A stretch of DNA of 64,000 nucleotides, taken from positions 868,001 through 932,000 of the forward strand of contig NZ_CP152375.1 in assembly GCF_051132615.1 (NCBI RefSeq), given 5' to 3'. This document shows, in pieces, positions 43,066 through 51,312 of this stretch. Each line of letters begins with the position of its first letter. Within the stretch, counting starts at the first letter, position 1. Source of the stretch: G051132615 sp051132615 (GTDB lineage: Bacteria; Pseudomonadota; Gammaproteobacteria; Burkholderiales; Neisseriaceae). The notes below the pieces were generated by a model, which saw nothing but the letters and a program-made list of their open reading frames with translations, was not told the DNA's origin and did not search any database. The position numbers and the translations under genes are program-made.

Positions 43066-44277
43066 TTAAAAATAAGGTGTGACTACCTCATACACTTTAG
43101 AAAAATCCACATCACGAGACACCATCACATTGATTAATGAACCTTGGTTCACGTATCCAGTAGGTGGAATATTGATGCTGTTTTTTAAGGCCTCTGTTGC
43201 CATCTCTTCAGCAGCATCATTGGCGTTCTCAAAGGTGATATTGTCATTGCCCTTGTTACGATTATTCAGGTTTTCTGATAAATCTGAAATCAGGCTGATC
43301 AGCATTGCCCCACCAAAACGCTGAAAGAAATGATAATTGACCCGTGCGCTATGTCCCGCAGCACCTAATTGTCCCGCACCTGTACTGGCGATATTAACCT
43401 TAACCCCGTTCGGTGTTTCAACCTCATTCCACAGTACAAATACCCTAGCTTGACCTTGAACCAAGGCAGAGGTTTGTTCCCCCACCAGTTTAGAGCCACG
43501 CTCTAACAGTAATACCCGACCATTGGCAGAATAAACATCTTTGGTTACCAAACAACGGGTAAAGCCTGCATGAGTGGTAATGATCTGGGTATCCAGTGTA
43601 CAGGGTATATTGGTTCCCTTGGATAATAGGTAAGTGGAATCGATACGCCTTTGTGCAGTGGCTTGAAAGGTAACAGTGGGTTTTAATTTGTCTCCAAATG
43701 TACTATTGCTACCTGAGCCATCATCATTAAAACTGACAGGTTGTGCTTCAGCAGTTTGAGTATGTTCTCCAGCAGAACGTCCTCCTTCAAAATCCACCAG
43801 AACATTACCCCTCATCTTGCGTTGCTCTGGGGTTTCTTCTGGTTCTTTTTGATCAGTTGATTGTGCCATCTGCTCAGGTGCTGCTTCAGATTGTTGTTCT
43901 GGAATCTGAGCCATCTCCATTACTTCAGGTTCACTGGCTTGTTCAGGCATTTGTAATGCCAGCTCTTCCTTATCTTGCTCAAAATCTTTAGGCTGGTTGT
44001 TTTTGATTTCATCAAGTGGTTGGGTGTTTTCTGCTACGGTATCACTTGAGCCACTACTAAATGCAATCAAACCTGAAACAATTAAACCAAGAGCAACAAT
44101 ACCAATGCCCGCCATAGCCACTTTACTGACATTATTGTTCTTTTTACTTGGGCTTAAATCTTGAGGAATACCCATTTCTACCGTGTCATCCTGAATCGCA
44201 TCAGCAAGAGAGGTGATGGTGTTCTCCAGTTCGTGATCCAGTGGTTTTTTCTTTTTGAATTTATCTAAAATACCCAT
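43066..44277 (-). CDS. virB10: VirB10, T4SS core-complex protein, copy B (complete)
   Basis: 403 aa; same layout as copy A with membrane helix at about 53-73, acidic linker and C-terminal domain ending MVSRDVDFSKVYEVVTPYF. It shows the 49 residues missing from copy A. Differences between the copies concentrate in the flexible linker (for example SEPEVMEMAQ against SEPEAMDMAQ). Confidence 0.95.
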   Translation of the reverse strand: MGILDKFKKKKPLDHELENTITSLADAIQDDTVEMGIPQDLSPSKKNNNVSKVAMAGIGIVALGLIVSGLIAFSSGSSDTVAENTQPLDEIKNNQPKDFEQDKEELALQMPEQASEPEVMEMAQIPEQQSEAAPEQMAQSTDQKEPEETPEQRKMRGNVLVDFEGGRSAGEHTQTAEAQPVSFNDDGSGSNSTFGDKLKPTVTFQATAQRRIDSTYLLSKGTNIPCTLDTQIITTHAGFTRCLVTKDVYSANGRVLLLERGSKLVGEQTSALVQGQARVFVLWNEVETPNGVKVNIASTGAGQLGAAGHSARVNYHFFQRFGGAMLISLISDLSENLNNRNKGNDNITFENANDAAEEMATEALKNSINIPPTGYVNQGSLINVMVSRDVDFSKVYEVVTPYF

Positions 44278-44288
44278 ATTGTGATCCT

Positions 44289-45113
44289 TTACTTAACGAT
44301 ACGAACAGAGTTTTGGTCTGAAGTACCTGTACGATTAAATAGTCCTTTTTCATCAAAGCCACGATTTTCAACAGCAAGGACACTGTTACCCAAACGCAGC
44401 ATGTATTTTTTAGCGGTTTCATGCACAATGACGGTATCTGCTTCAATATGGGTATTGAGCAGCATCTCTGAACCATCAGGCATTACCTTATAAATCGTGG
44501 GTAAATCCCGCCCATCATTAAATTTGAAAAAGGTAAATAAACCATTATCAAAAACAGCAGTAGGAACCAGTGCTTTAGCCCCTTGAGCCCAATAGTTGTA
44601 GTTGGTTTGCTCCTTTTGTTCGGGTAGGCTCTGTAAAATGTCCTTCGCCTGCTGTCGTTTTATGGTTTCTGCCTGCATCACAGCTTTTTGACTATCAGGA
44701 TAAGAAAAACGCAAAATATAAGTAGGCGCTTGAGGCTTCTGTCCTTTTCGCACTTGACGAGCCAAAGACAAATAAAACGCATAAGTGCGTTTATTGGTGG
44801 TGATGATCATATTGGTATTAGGGCTTTGCGCAATGGGCTTAAATATGATGTTGTTACCCTTAACAGATAAATTCCATGCTTGCCCATCCCCCATACCTAA
44901 AGCAGCATTATCTCCAATCAACCGTTCGTCTTGCTCCAGTTGAATCATGGTTGTTCTGCCCACTTGGGCACGGATATTAACCACATTATCAGGGTCATAA
45001 TGCACATACTGAATACGGGCATCTTTAACAGATGTGCTGGGGGTAATATCTGCATTGGCCATAACTGAACAACCAAGCAACATCACTAAAATACATAACT
45101 TATTATTGAACAT
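44289..45113 (-). CDS. virB9: VirB9, T4SS core-complex protein, copy B
   Basis: 274 aa, nearly identical to copy A in the mature part; signal peptide MFNNKLCILVMLLGCSVMANA. The signal peptide is the most diverged region. GGAG lies just before the ATG. Downstream is virB10 after an 11-base gap. Confidence 0.94.
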   Translation of the reverse strand: MFNNKLCILVMLLGCSVMANADITPSTSVKDARIQYVHYDPDNVVNIRAQVGRTTMIQLEQDERLIGDNAALGMGDGQAWNLSVKGNNIIFKPIAQSPNTNMIITTNKRTYAFYLSLARQVRKGQKPQAPTYILRFSYPDSQKAVMQAETIKRQQAKDILQSLPEQKEQTNYNYWAQGAKALVPTAVFDNGLFTFFKFNDGRDLPTIYKVMPDGSEMLLNTHIEADTVIVHETAKKYMLRLGNSVLAVENRGFDEKGLFNRTGTSDQNSVRIVK

Positions 45114-45126
45114 TATTTATTTCTCC

Positions 45127-45819
45127 TTATGGCGCAGCTTCTGGATCAACACGGTAACTCGTCACTTGAAAACCTAACGGGTTAATCAGACGATCTGTTT
45201 CTTGAAGGGGTTTGTTTTGATATTCAAACGCCACTGTCGCAATCATCTTTTGAGGGGCAGGCTTGGTAATCCCATTGGTCAAAGGAATCAGATGCTTTTC
45301 AAAACGAATTTGCGCCATTTCACCGACAAAGCTAATGGCATTCACCTTCACAATTACTTTGAATTGATCCTTCAATACCAAGTGAGGCGCAGCAGGGTTT
45401 TTGTTATACAGTTTGGCAAATTCGGCTTGTACTGGTGGTGCAGACAATAAATTGGTGGCATTGTACGTAGACTGTACTGTTTGCCAATCATAGGATTCCC
45501 GATAAATCACGTACTGAGCTAGCCAGTATTTATTGATCACTTCACCATAAGATTTTTCAGAGGTTTTAAGTTGGGTAACAATATCCGTTGCACCTGTATT
45601 ATTGTCTACCCTGATCACAAAAGGGATCACCGTTTTAAGTGGGGTCAGTCCTGCAATTGCCCCAATGGACAACCCCATAATCAGCAAACATGCACAAGTA
45701 ATCCGCCAAGCAATCTTGCTTTTTTTACGAACTCGTTCAATTTCGGACTTTTCGAAATCTTTGGCACATTGGATAAACTTACTGGCTGCTTTTTGGGAAG
45801 ATAGTTGCTTTTGAGTCAT
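45127..45819 (-). CDS. virB8: VirB8, T4SS inner-membrane assembly protein, copy B
   Basis: 230 aa; differs from copy A at only about ten positions, mainly in the cytoplasmic tail (IQCAKDFEKSEIERVRKKSK). One membrane helix at about 38-58. Start overlaps the virB7 stop. Confidence 0.94.
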   Translation of the reverse strand: MTQKQLSSQKAASKFIQCAKDFEKSEIERVRKKSKIAWRITCACLLIMGLSIGAIAGLTPLKTVIPFVIRVDNNTGATDIVTQLKTSEKSYGEVINKYWLAQYVIYRESYDWQTVQSTYNATNLLSAPPVQAEFAKLYNKNPAAPHLVLKDQFKVIVKVNAISFVGEMAQIRFEKHLIPLTNGITKPAPQKMIATVAFEYQNKPLQETDRLINPLGFQVTSYRVDPEAAP

Positions 45820-45938
45820 TTATTCACCTCCTGAACGTCTTTGTTAATGGGGAAATATTGTCCATAGGGACGAGGTGGTTTATTGGTGCAGGCAGCACAA
45901 AAGAGTAGTGCCATCATGAGTGCAATACATACTTTCAT
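45816..45938 (-). CDS. virB7: VirB7-type lipoprotein, copy B (40 aa)
   Basis: MKVCIALMMALLFCAACTNK then PPRPYGQYFPINKDVQEVNK; lipobox LFCAAC. Same size, place and overlap with virB8 as in copy A. Confidence 0.85.
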   Translation of the reverse strand: MKVCIALMMALLFCAACTNKPPRPYGQYFPINKDVQEVNK

Positions 45939-45963
45939 TAAAAATTTCCTTTTATTGAGATAT

Positions 45964-45987
45964 AAAAAAACCCGCACTAGGCGGGTT
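45964..45987 (-). terminator. Terminator upstream of virB7, copy B
   Basis: Perfect AACCCGC/GCGGGTT stem with loop CTAGT and a seven-T tail on the minus strand. Confidence 0.8.
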
Positions 45988-46068
45988 ATGGTGAATAAAA
46001 AACTACTTCATATGACTGATATTTTACATATTGAAAATGGTAAAAAATGGATGGCTTATCCCTTTAAA

Positions 46069-47241
46069 TTATATTGACCATTGCCATACAGGCGTTTCCA
46101 GATATATCTGATTTTTTATGGTGGTTTGTCCAAATTCTTTTTCTAGCTCAATCAAATTACAATCTGTTCCAACCTCTAATTCCAGAGCATTAATCAGACG
46201 TTTAGAGTGGGTGATAACCCATATCTGGCTACGCTTTCTAGCTCGTATAATTAGTCGAGCTAATGCAGGCAACAAGTCACTATGTAGGCTATTTTCAGGT
46301 TCATTTAATACCAAAAGCGAAGGCGGTCTAGGAGTCAATAAAGCAGCACTCAGCATCAGATAACGTAATGTACCATCTGATAATTCCTTTGCTGACAAAG
46401 GACGTAACATTCCTGGTTGCTGTAGAAATACTGTAAAGTAATCGTCAGTATTAATCTCTAGGGAAGTTCCTGGGAAAGCATCTTCTATCGTTTCATATAA
46501 TAAATCACTATCTCCTATTTCAATAATGGTCTGTAGAGCAGCAGCTAGATCATGTCCGTCATGATGCAGTACTGGTGTACGTGTACCAAGTTGTGGTTGT
46601 CTAGCAGGGGAATCTCGATCTGTACGGAAATAATCATAAAATCGCCATTGTTTGATAAATTCTCTTACCTGCATGATTTCTGAACAGCGACTGTCATATT
46701 CCCCTAGTTGTAACAGCATGCTTTCATAGTTTGAGGTATGTTGTGCCAGAACTTCTTTCTGTCGCCCTTTTTTTATAGTAATTACCGCTCCTTTTCGTTC
46801 AGTTAATACTGATGAGCGACTATAATATTCCCCAGCCCAGATTGCTTCATGGGTTATGGCTGGATCTAGCGCAAAAGCTGAGGGGTTACCACGAACATAT
46901 TCAGGGCGGCCAAGTACAATATTATAGCCAAATGTTTCGCCACTAAATCCCATTTTAAGACGTAAGGACTTAGTGCGTACCGTTCCTTGTACACTTATTT
47001 CACCTTGGCGCATTCGTCGACTAATTTGTTCTGGTCCAGCCCATAAAACAGAATTCAATCCACCTTCTCTGGCAAGAGACTGAATCACATTGCCTTGAGC
47101 CGCATCGTACAATAAATGCAAGGATTTATATAAATTTGATTTACCTGAACCATTTGCTCCAGTGATAATATTAAGTTGTTGTAAAGGTAAAATCAGTTCC
47201 TGAATTGAACGAAAATTGGCAATGGCTAGAGTTTTTATCAT
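46069..47241 (-). CDS. AAA-family ATPase, RecF/OLD-like (AAA_21 type)
   Basis: 390 aa. Walker A GANGSGKSN (29-37), ABC-like signature KELSDGTLRYL, Walker B LLVLNEPENSLH and a switch His in WVITHSKRL. No TOPRIM nuclease domain follows. Such stand-alone ATPases occur in defence and repair cargo. It sits in the cargo slot between virB7 and the Bro-N gene, only in copy B, and its base composition looks richer in G+C than its neighbours, suggesting separate origin. Confidence 0.82.
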   Translation of the reverse strand: MIKTLAIANFRSIQELILPLQQLNIITGANGSGKSNLYKSLHLLYDAAQGNVIQSLAREGGLNSVLWAGPEQISRRMRQGEISVQGTVRTKSLRLKMGFSGETFGYNIVLGRPEYVRGNPSAFALDPAITHEAIWAGEYYSRSSVLTERKGAVITIKKGRQKEVLAQHTSNYESMLLQLGEYDSRCSEIMQVREFIKQWRFYDYFRTDRDSPARQPQLGTRTPVLHHDGHDLAAALQTIIEIGDSDLLYETIEDAFPGTSLEINTDDYFTVFLQQPGMLRPLSAKELSDGTLRYLMLSAALLTPRPPSLLVLNEPENSLHSDLLPALARLIIRARKRSQIWVITHSKRLINALELEVGTDCNLIELEKEFGQTTIKNQIYLETPVWQWSI

Positions 47242-47353
47242 GGCAAAGAGATAATGGTAAGAGTTAGATACAAATTATTACATAAAGAATAATCAATTTA
47301 TTGTCTATATTGAATTTTATTTAAATTAATTAAAAATAATTAATTTTTGCTAC

Positions 47354-47383
47354 AAAAAACCCGCACTAGGCGAGTTTTTTATT
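47354..47383. terminator. Bidirectional terminator after Bro-N paralogue 3
   Basis: AAAAAACCCGCACTAGGCGAGTTTTTT: a 6-bp stem with one C-A/G-U position, T-run on both strands; stronger on the minus strand. Confidence 0.7.
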
Positions 47384-47395
47384 GAAATATAATGC

Positions 47396-48016
47396 TTATT
47401 TCTTTATTTTTTCTTCTATCAAACGACACGAAGCCATCATGGTCAGTCTCTTGGTACAGGCTTGCATGATTTTAAGTAATAATTCTTCAGAAAGGCTCAT
47501 ACGATTATTAATCATCCTTGGTATGTGTTTTACAGGAAGAATTAAATCATCATAAGACAATATCCGTATATGAGGCTTTTTATGTTCATCAAAGGTTAGA
47601 AGAAAACGAAAATCCAATATATTGCCTATTAATTGATTAAGTTCCTTTAGTTCGTTATAGCCTTCTATATTTACAGCTTCGTTATTTGAGAATTCCCCAG
47701 TTTTACGAATAGAGGGTAGGACTTCTCCAGCCAACCACTTTTGAAAAGGTAAAGCCTTTGGTTTGTCTGAACGCCCTAAAAAAAAATAGAGCCCTTGTTC
47801 TGAAATACACGCTATACGTTGTTTTCCGCCAAGGGTGTGTAACGGATACACACCCTTCCATTCTTTAGGTATGTGACGAACAGCTACTGATGGCTTATAT
47901 GTTTCCGAATATTCCAATGCATCCATAACATCTTGGGTTACAAACCAAAGTTCGTTATCTATTATTGTTGTACGAACTGAATATTTTTCAAATGAAAATG
48001 GGATAAGGTTAGACAT
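47396..48016 (-). CDS. Bro-N domain (antirepressor-like) protein, paralogue 3
   Basis: 206 aa from ATG 48016. The Bro-N half (ELWFVTQDVMDALEYSETYK, CISEQGLYFFLGRSDKPKA) resembles paralogue 1 at 2801, whereas the C-terminal half is almost identical to paralogue 2 at 36714. It therefore looks like a recombinant of the two types. It is preceded by a C4-like RNA leader whose target pairs with its ribosome site. Confidence 0.82.
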   Translation of the reverse strand: MSNLIPFSFEKYSVRTTIIDNELWFVTQDVMDALEYSETYKPSVAVRHIPKEWKGVYPLHTLGGKQRIACISEQGLYFFLGRSDKPKALPFQKWLAGEVLPSIRKTGEFSNNEAVNIEGYNELKELNQLIGNILDFRFLLTFDEHKKPHIRILSYDDLILPVKHIPRMINNRMSLSEELLLKIMQACTKRLTMMASCRLIEEKIKK

Positions 48017-48255
48017 GATATTACTCCTGTGAAGTGTTTTTATAACCTGTCTCTCACTTGTCACGGTAAGAGTGGCAGGACAGTACAAGGGTGACAAACT
48101 AGATCACAGGGTCTAGCCAACCTTTCGGTTGCCTCATACCGCCCACCATAGGAGCAATACACAAATAAAAAAACCGCATACGCGGGCATCATTATTTGCC
48201 TGTGATTATTCAGGTTGTCACACCAGACCACGCTATTGAACGCGGTAAATGAATC
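48017..48255 (-). ncRNA. C4-like antisense RNA and leader of Bro-N paralogue 3
   Basis: Same order as at 37344: GTGACAA (48221-48215) and ATCACAGG (48206-48199); a terminator hairpin (about 48170-48190); CAACC-GAAA-GGTTG; CCTGTGA (48110-48104) and TTGTCAC (48097-48091); GTGACAA (48064-48058); TCACAGG (48032-48026) overlapping the GGAG of the gene. Every paired element differs from the other copy by compensating changes, which supports a functional RNA. Confidence 0.75.
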
Positions 48256-48282
48256 ATAAGTATTTATCCTTAAAAGGTCAAT

Positions 48283-48305
48283 AAAAAAACTCGCTAAGCG
48301 AGTTG
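48283..48305 (-). terminator. Terminator of the lipoprotein gene at 48359
   Basis: Minus-strand ACTCGCTTAGCGAGT followed by seven Ts. Confidence 0.8.
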
Positions 48306-48358
48306 ATGGTTAAATAAGAAAAAAGACGACAGAGTAGCTGGACATGAATGATTTTTTT

Positions 48359-48826
48359 CTAAAAATTATATTCATTCTCCTTTTGCCCATTTTCGTCCCA
48401 TATAATTGATTTTCCTTTTAATCTTCCATTTACAAAATTTGCTTCACTAAGTTTTTGCCCATTTTCGTGCCAAGAAATTAATTTTCCATTCGTTGATTGT
48501 GTTATAAATTGCTTAAAATCAACGATGAACAGATCTTTTTCTTTCTTTAAAATGTAAGGGTCTGTGAATTTTCTATGGCTATTTCGATAAAAATCTTGAA
48601 CAATAAAATCACCATTTTTATTTTTGCCTAACAATTTTCTATAAAAATATATAGGTTCATCTGGGTTAGATAATGAGTTTTCAAAATAAGTGACGATTCT
48701 ATCTTCTTTTTGAGAGACAACCTCAGTATTAGAGAGTTGACTATCAGTGTCATTCGTTTGTTTACTAAAAACATCACAAGCAACCAATAACAAAGACATG
48801 ATGAATAAATAAGAATATTTTATCAT
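48359..48826 (-). CDS. YwqK/MORN_2-like lipoprotein, two repeats
   Basis: 155 aa, lipobox LLVAC at about 13-17 (MIKYSYLFIMSLLLVACDVF). The middle (FYRKLLGKNKNGDFIVQDFY) is shared with the protein at 40145 and is followed by only two MORN_2 repeats (ISWHENGQKLSEANF, IIWDENGQKENEYNF). Start chosen at the lipoprotein signal. Cargo in copy B between virB6 and virB7. Confidence 0.7.
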   Translation of the reverse strand: MIKYSYLFIMSLLLVACDVFSKQTNDTDSQLSNTEVVSQKEDRIVTYFENSLSNPDEPIYFYRKLLGKNKNGDFIVQDFYRNSHRKFTDPYILKKEKDLFIVDFKQFITQSTNGKLISWHENGQKLSEANFVNGRLKGKSIIWDENGQKENEYNF

Positions 48827-48847
48827 TATATTACTCCTTAGTTTACT

Positions 48848-48873
48848 ACATGTAATATTACACATGTAATATT
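48848..48873. promoter_or_regulatory. Tandem ACATGTAATATT repeats upstream of the lipoprotein gene
   Basis: ACATGTAATATT occurs at 48848-48859 and 48862-48873, and GTAATATTAC at the junction is palindromic. The 14-bp period places it 22 bases before the gene, where a regulator could bind. The regulator is unknown. Confidence 0.4.
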
Positions 48874-48970
48874 TTTTGTAAAGAGTAATATGAGTTTTTT
48901 ATATAATCGTATGATTTAAGACAATGGTTATTCTATAGAGAGTTATATTTTTTTATTATTGTTCAATTAA

Positions 48971-48997
48971 AATAACCCTCAATATATTGAGGGTTAT
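48971..48997 (-). terminator. Terminator of the small membrane protein gene at 49017
   Basis: AACCCTCAATATATTGAGGGTT stem-loop followed by ATTTTAATT on the minus strand. Confidence 0.7.
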
Positions 48998-49016
48998 CAT
49001 TTATAAAACAGGTTGG

Positions 49017-49376
49017 TTAATTATTATCAAAATAATTAACCCTACCAATACTCGGAGCCACAATAGCCACCATAAAGAAAAGAACACAACCCACACTACC
49101 AGCTATAAGCAGATTTAAAGATATATCTCTAAACCCTAAGAGTAAGGAAATTAATGCGCCCAGTACACCAACAACAGCAACAAAACCAAAAGAATATTTT
49201 ACAATTAAGATAAACATTTCCAGAGACCATGCTATTGCATATCCAATCGCATCAAGTGTCTTTTTTATGGTGCGTAATACGGACAAAAAGGTACGCCAAA
49301 TATAAAATAATATATCTATACCCTTATTAACACCACGAGATACAGTGAAATAAATACGCTTTAATTTATAAAACAT
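49017..49376 (-). CDS. Small two-helix membrane protein next to virB6, copy B
   Basis: 119 aa. The first 60 residues (MFYKLKRIYFTVSRGVNKGI onward) nearly match the protein at 4162, but the last 50, including the second helix and tail (VGCVLFFMVAIVAPSIGRVN), are different. It lies 21 bases after virB6. Confidence 0.7.
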   Translation of the reverse strand: MFYKLKRIYFTVSRGVNKGIDILFYIWRTFLSVLRTIKKTLDAIGYAIAWSLEMFILIVKYSFGFVAVVGVLGALISLLLGFRDISLNLLIAGSVGCVLFFMVAIVAPSIGRVNYFDNN

Positions 49377-49397
49377 CCTTTTTTCTCCAATTAACTA

Positions 49398-50318
49398 TTA
49401 ATTCCTTTTAATGCTGCCACCGTTACTGGCGCCACCACCTCGAAGAGAAGGTATCTTAACTTTGTTGCCAATTGATGTCATTGTCCTCGTTATGCCACCT
49501 ATACTTGCGCCGCCTGTTAAAGCAGATGCAATACTTGGTACATTCCACGCAATAATTAAAAAAATCATGGTTGAGGTGATAAATATGCATGCAGTAGGAA
49601 TCAGCATAATTATATCATCTGTGGCTGGATTTAATGCCATATGATTTATAAAAAAATCCTGTTGTAATGATCCTAAAATAACGTAAAAAACGATGGTAAT
49701 CGTATAATTAAATATTTGACCAATCCAATTCATGCCCCATTGTCTTGTTGCTGGGAACAACATAGCACCTATAAAAATTGGTCCCACTAAAATCACCATG
49801 GCTAAAGACAGCTTTGCTACTAAATAAAAAGCTGCTGTGACTGCAAAAAAAATAACACCTAAGATAAGAATGACGCCAAGTAACAGAAGTATACTGATAT
49901 TGTCGGCTATATCTGTAATGGATAGTTTGCTAGACATGCTGCCCCAAATTTGAGCTAATGTATCAACAAAATTATTAATATTAGTATCTAAAGCGCTGGC
50001 TGAATATTCTCCTGTTCCAAGTAAACCACTAAGAGCTTCAGGCATTTCATACATCAAATTTGCCAGTTTATTATATGTGCCTGCATTAAAAGCGCAGGCG
50101 ATAATGACTAGCCAACCTATCATTCTCTTACTAAAGTCCATGATGTTTTCATCTAACCCCCTGTTGTAGTAGCTCATCATGACCAGTAGAATATATAGGC
50201 CGAACCCAGCAGCAAACAAAGGTGTAATACCAGAAATAATGTTGGCAGATTTGGCAAACAGGTTCGTACCCATGCCATTAAGTAATGCGTCTGCTACAGT
50301 TGAAAAATAAGCACTCAC
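49398..50318 (-). CDS. virB6: VirB6, polytopic T4SS channel protein, copy B
   Basis: 306 aa with the same conserved blocks as copy A (NRGLDENIMDFSKRMIGWLV; FPATRQWGMNWIGQIFNYT) and different loops at about 96-160 and 224-258, plus a different C-terminal tail before the shared GGSIKRN. The pattern suggests diversifying exchange limited to exposed parts. Confidence 0.92.
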   Translation of the reverse strand: MSAYFSTVADALLNGMGTNLFAKSANIISGITPLFAAGFGLYILLVMMSYYNRGLDENIMDFSKRMIGWLVIIACAFNAGTYNKLANLMYEMPEALSGLLGTGEYSASALDTNINNFVDTLAQIWGSMSSKLSITDIADNISILLLLGVILILGVIFFAVTAAFYLVAKLSLAMVILVGPIFIGAMLFPATRQWGMNWIGQIFNYTITIVFYVILGSLQQDFFINHMALNPATDDIIMLIPTACIFITSTMIFLIIAWNVPSIASALTGGASIGGITRTMTSIGNKVKIPSLRGGGASNGGSIKRN

Positions 50319-50334
50319 ATTGATGACTCCTTAA

Positions 50335-50366
50335 ATAAAAACCCAGCAAAAAAATCTGCTGGGCTA
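50335..50366 (-). terminator. Terminator of the EexN-like gene
   Basis: AGCCCAGCAGATTTTTTTGCTGGGTTTTTAT: GCCCAGCA/TGCTGGGT stem then a T-run on the minus strand. Confidence 0.75.
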
Positions 50367-50383
50367 AAATTTTTAAAAATTAT

Positions 50384-50611
50384 TTAATTTGTTTTTGTCG
50401 TTTTGTATGGATAGCCAAATTCTTTTTTGAATTCTGCATTACAAAAATCGGCTTCATGGGTCTTCTTCATATTGCTTATATAGCATTTTCTCCACCACTT
50501 AGTTTCTTCATGTCTCTGCTCAGGCGTTTTATCTTCCCAAGCAACAGGCTCATTTGAACAACCCGTCAGTAAAAATACAGGTATTAATAAAGCCAGAGTT
50601 ATTCGCATCAT
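50384..50611 (-). CDS. EexN-like (entry-exclusion type) lipoprotein
   Basis: 75 aa: lipoprotein signal with lipobox LLTGC (about 14-18), then VAWEDKTPEQRHEETKWWRKC and DFCNAEF, the short Cys-containing pattern of EexN-family lipoproteins found between virB5 and virB6 in conjugative plasmids. Such proteins block entry of a like plasmid. Copy A keeps only its last codons (5489-5527). Confidence 0.68.
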   Translation of the reverse strand: MMRITLALLIPVFLLTGCSNEPVAWEDKTPEQRHEETKWWRKCYISNMKKTHEADFCNAEFKKEFGYPYKTTKTN

Positions 50612-50629
50612 AAGTCTCTCCTTGATTAA

Positions 50630-51289
50630 TTATTTGCAGGCATCCCAGTTTTGGCTTTTAAAATTTTTAGCATAGCAGGAGCGGCGATCCATACGTTTGT
50701 AATATTCTATTTTCTCCATCTGTTCTGCTAGTCTGGCCATCATGTCTAATTTGGTTTGATTATTCTGAATAATGGCGCTTTCTGCTGCTATTCTGTTCTG
50801 TAAATCCTGTGCGGCTTTAATATCTGTGGTCGAATCAATCTTCTTGATCATCTTTTGCAGATTATTTAAACGTAATTTTGTATCATTAAATGCCTGCACA
50901 GAAGCATCATAATTATTCACCAACTGTTTCATGCCTGTATCAGGGGTATAGGCTTTACCCTGAATCATTTTTTTATAATCGGTATTGGCGATACTGCCAT
51001 ACAAATCTTTCCATTCTGTTGGTAGCTGTTCTAAAGCTGTTTCAGAGAACGCACTACCTACACCTTTGGATCCAGTTAGTGCTGATACCTGATTTTTTAA
51101 CTCAGCAATCTGTTGGATCTGATTATCAATTTGCTCTTTCATATGAATAATCTGCTGTAAGGTGTTGGCAACTTGTGCGCCATCAAAAACAGGGATACCA
51201 CCAGCGTAACTTGTCAGAGGGAAGATCAGCATACAAGCAGACAGAACAATAGAAAGAATATTCTTTCTTTGTTTTTTCATAATTTTCAT
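50630..51289 (-). CDS. virB5: VirB5, T4SS minor pilus protein, copy B
   Basis: 219 aa from the ATG at 51289, matching the start used in copy A (an ATG three bases upstream is also possible). Signal peptide to SYA, helical body, C-terminal RRSCYAKNFKSQNWDAC with two Cys. Differences from copy A are few. Confidence 0.9.
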   Translation of the reverse strand: MKIMKKQRKNILSIVLSACMLIFPLTSYAGGIPVFDGAQVANTLQQIIHMKEQIDNQIQQIAELKNQVSALTGSKGVGSAFSETALEQLPTEWKDLYGSIANTDYKKMIQGKAYTPDTGMKQLVNNYDASVQAFNDTKLRLNNLQKMIKKIDSTTDIKAAQDLQNRIAAESAIIQNNQTKLDMMARLAEQMEKIEYYKRMDRRSCYAKNFKSQNWDACK

Positions 51290-51312
51290 CATAAAACTCC
51301 ATAATTTAACAA

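Larger units (their letters stand above)
43216..45975. repeat. Long repeat block: virB10-virB7 of copy B, paired with 1-2760
   Basis: Partner of the block at the left edge, at constant offset 43,215. Both are in the same orientation, so recombination between them would excise about 43 kb as a circle containing the att site, integrase, iterons and cargo. Confidence 0.93.
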
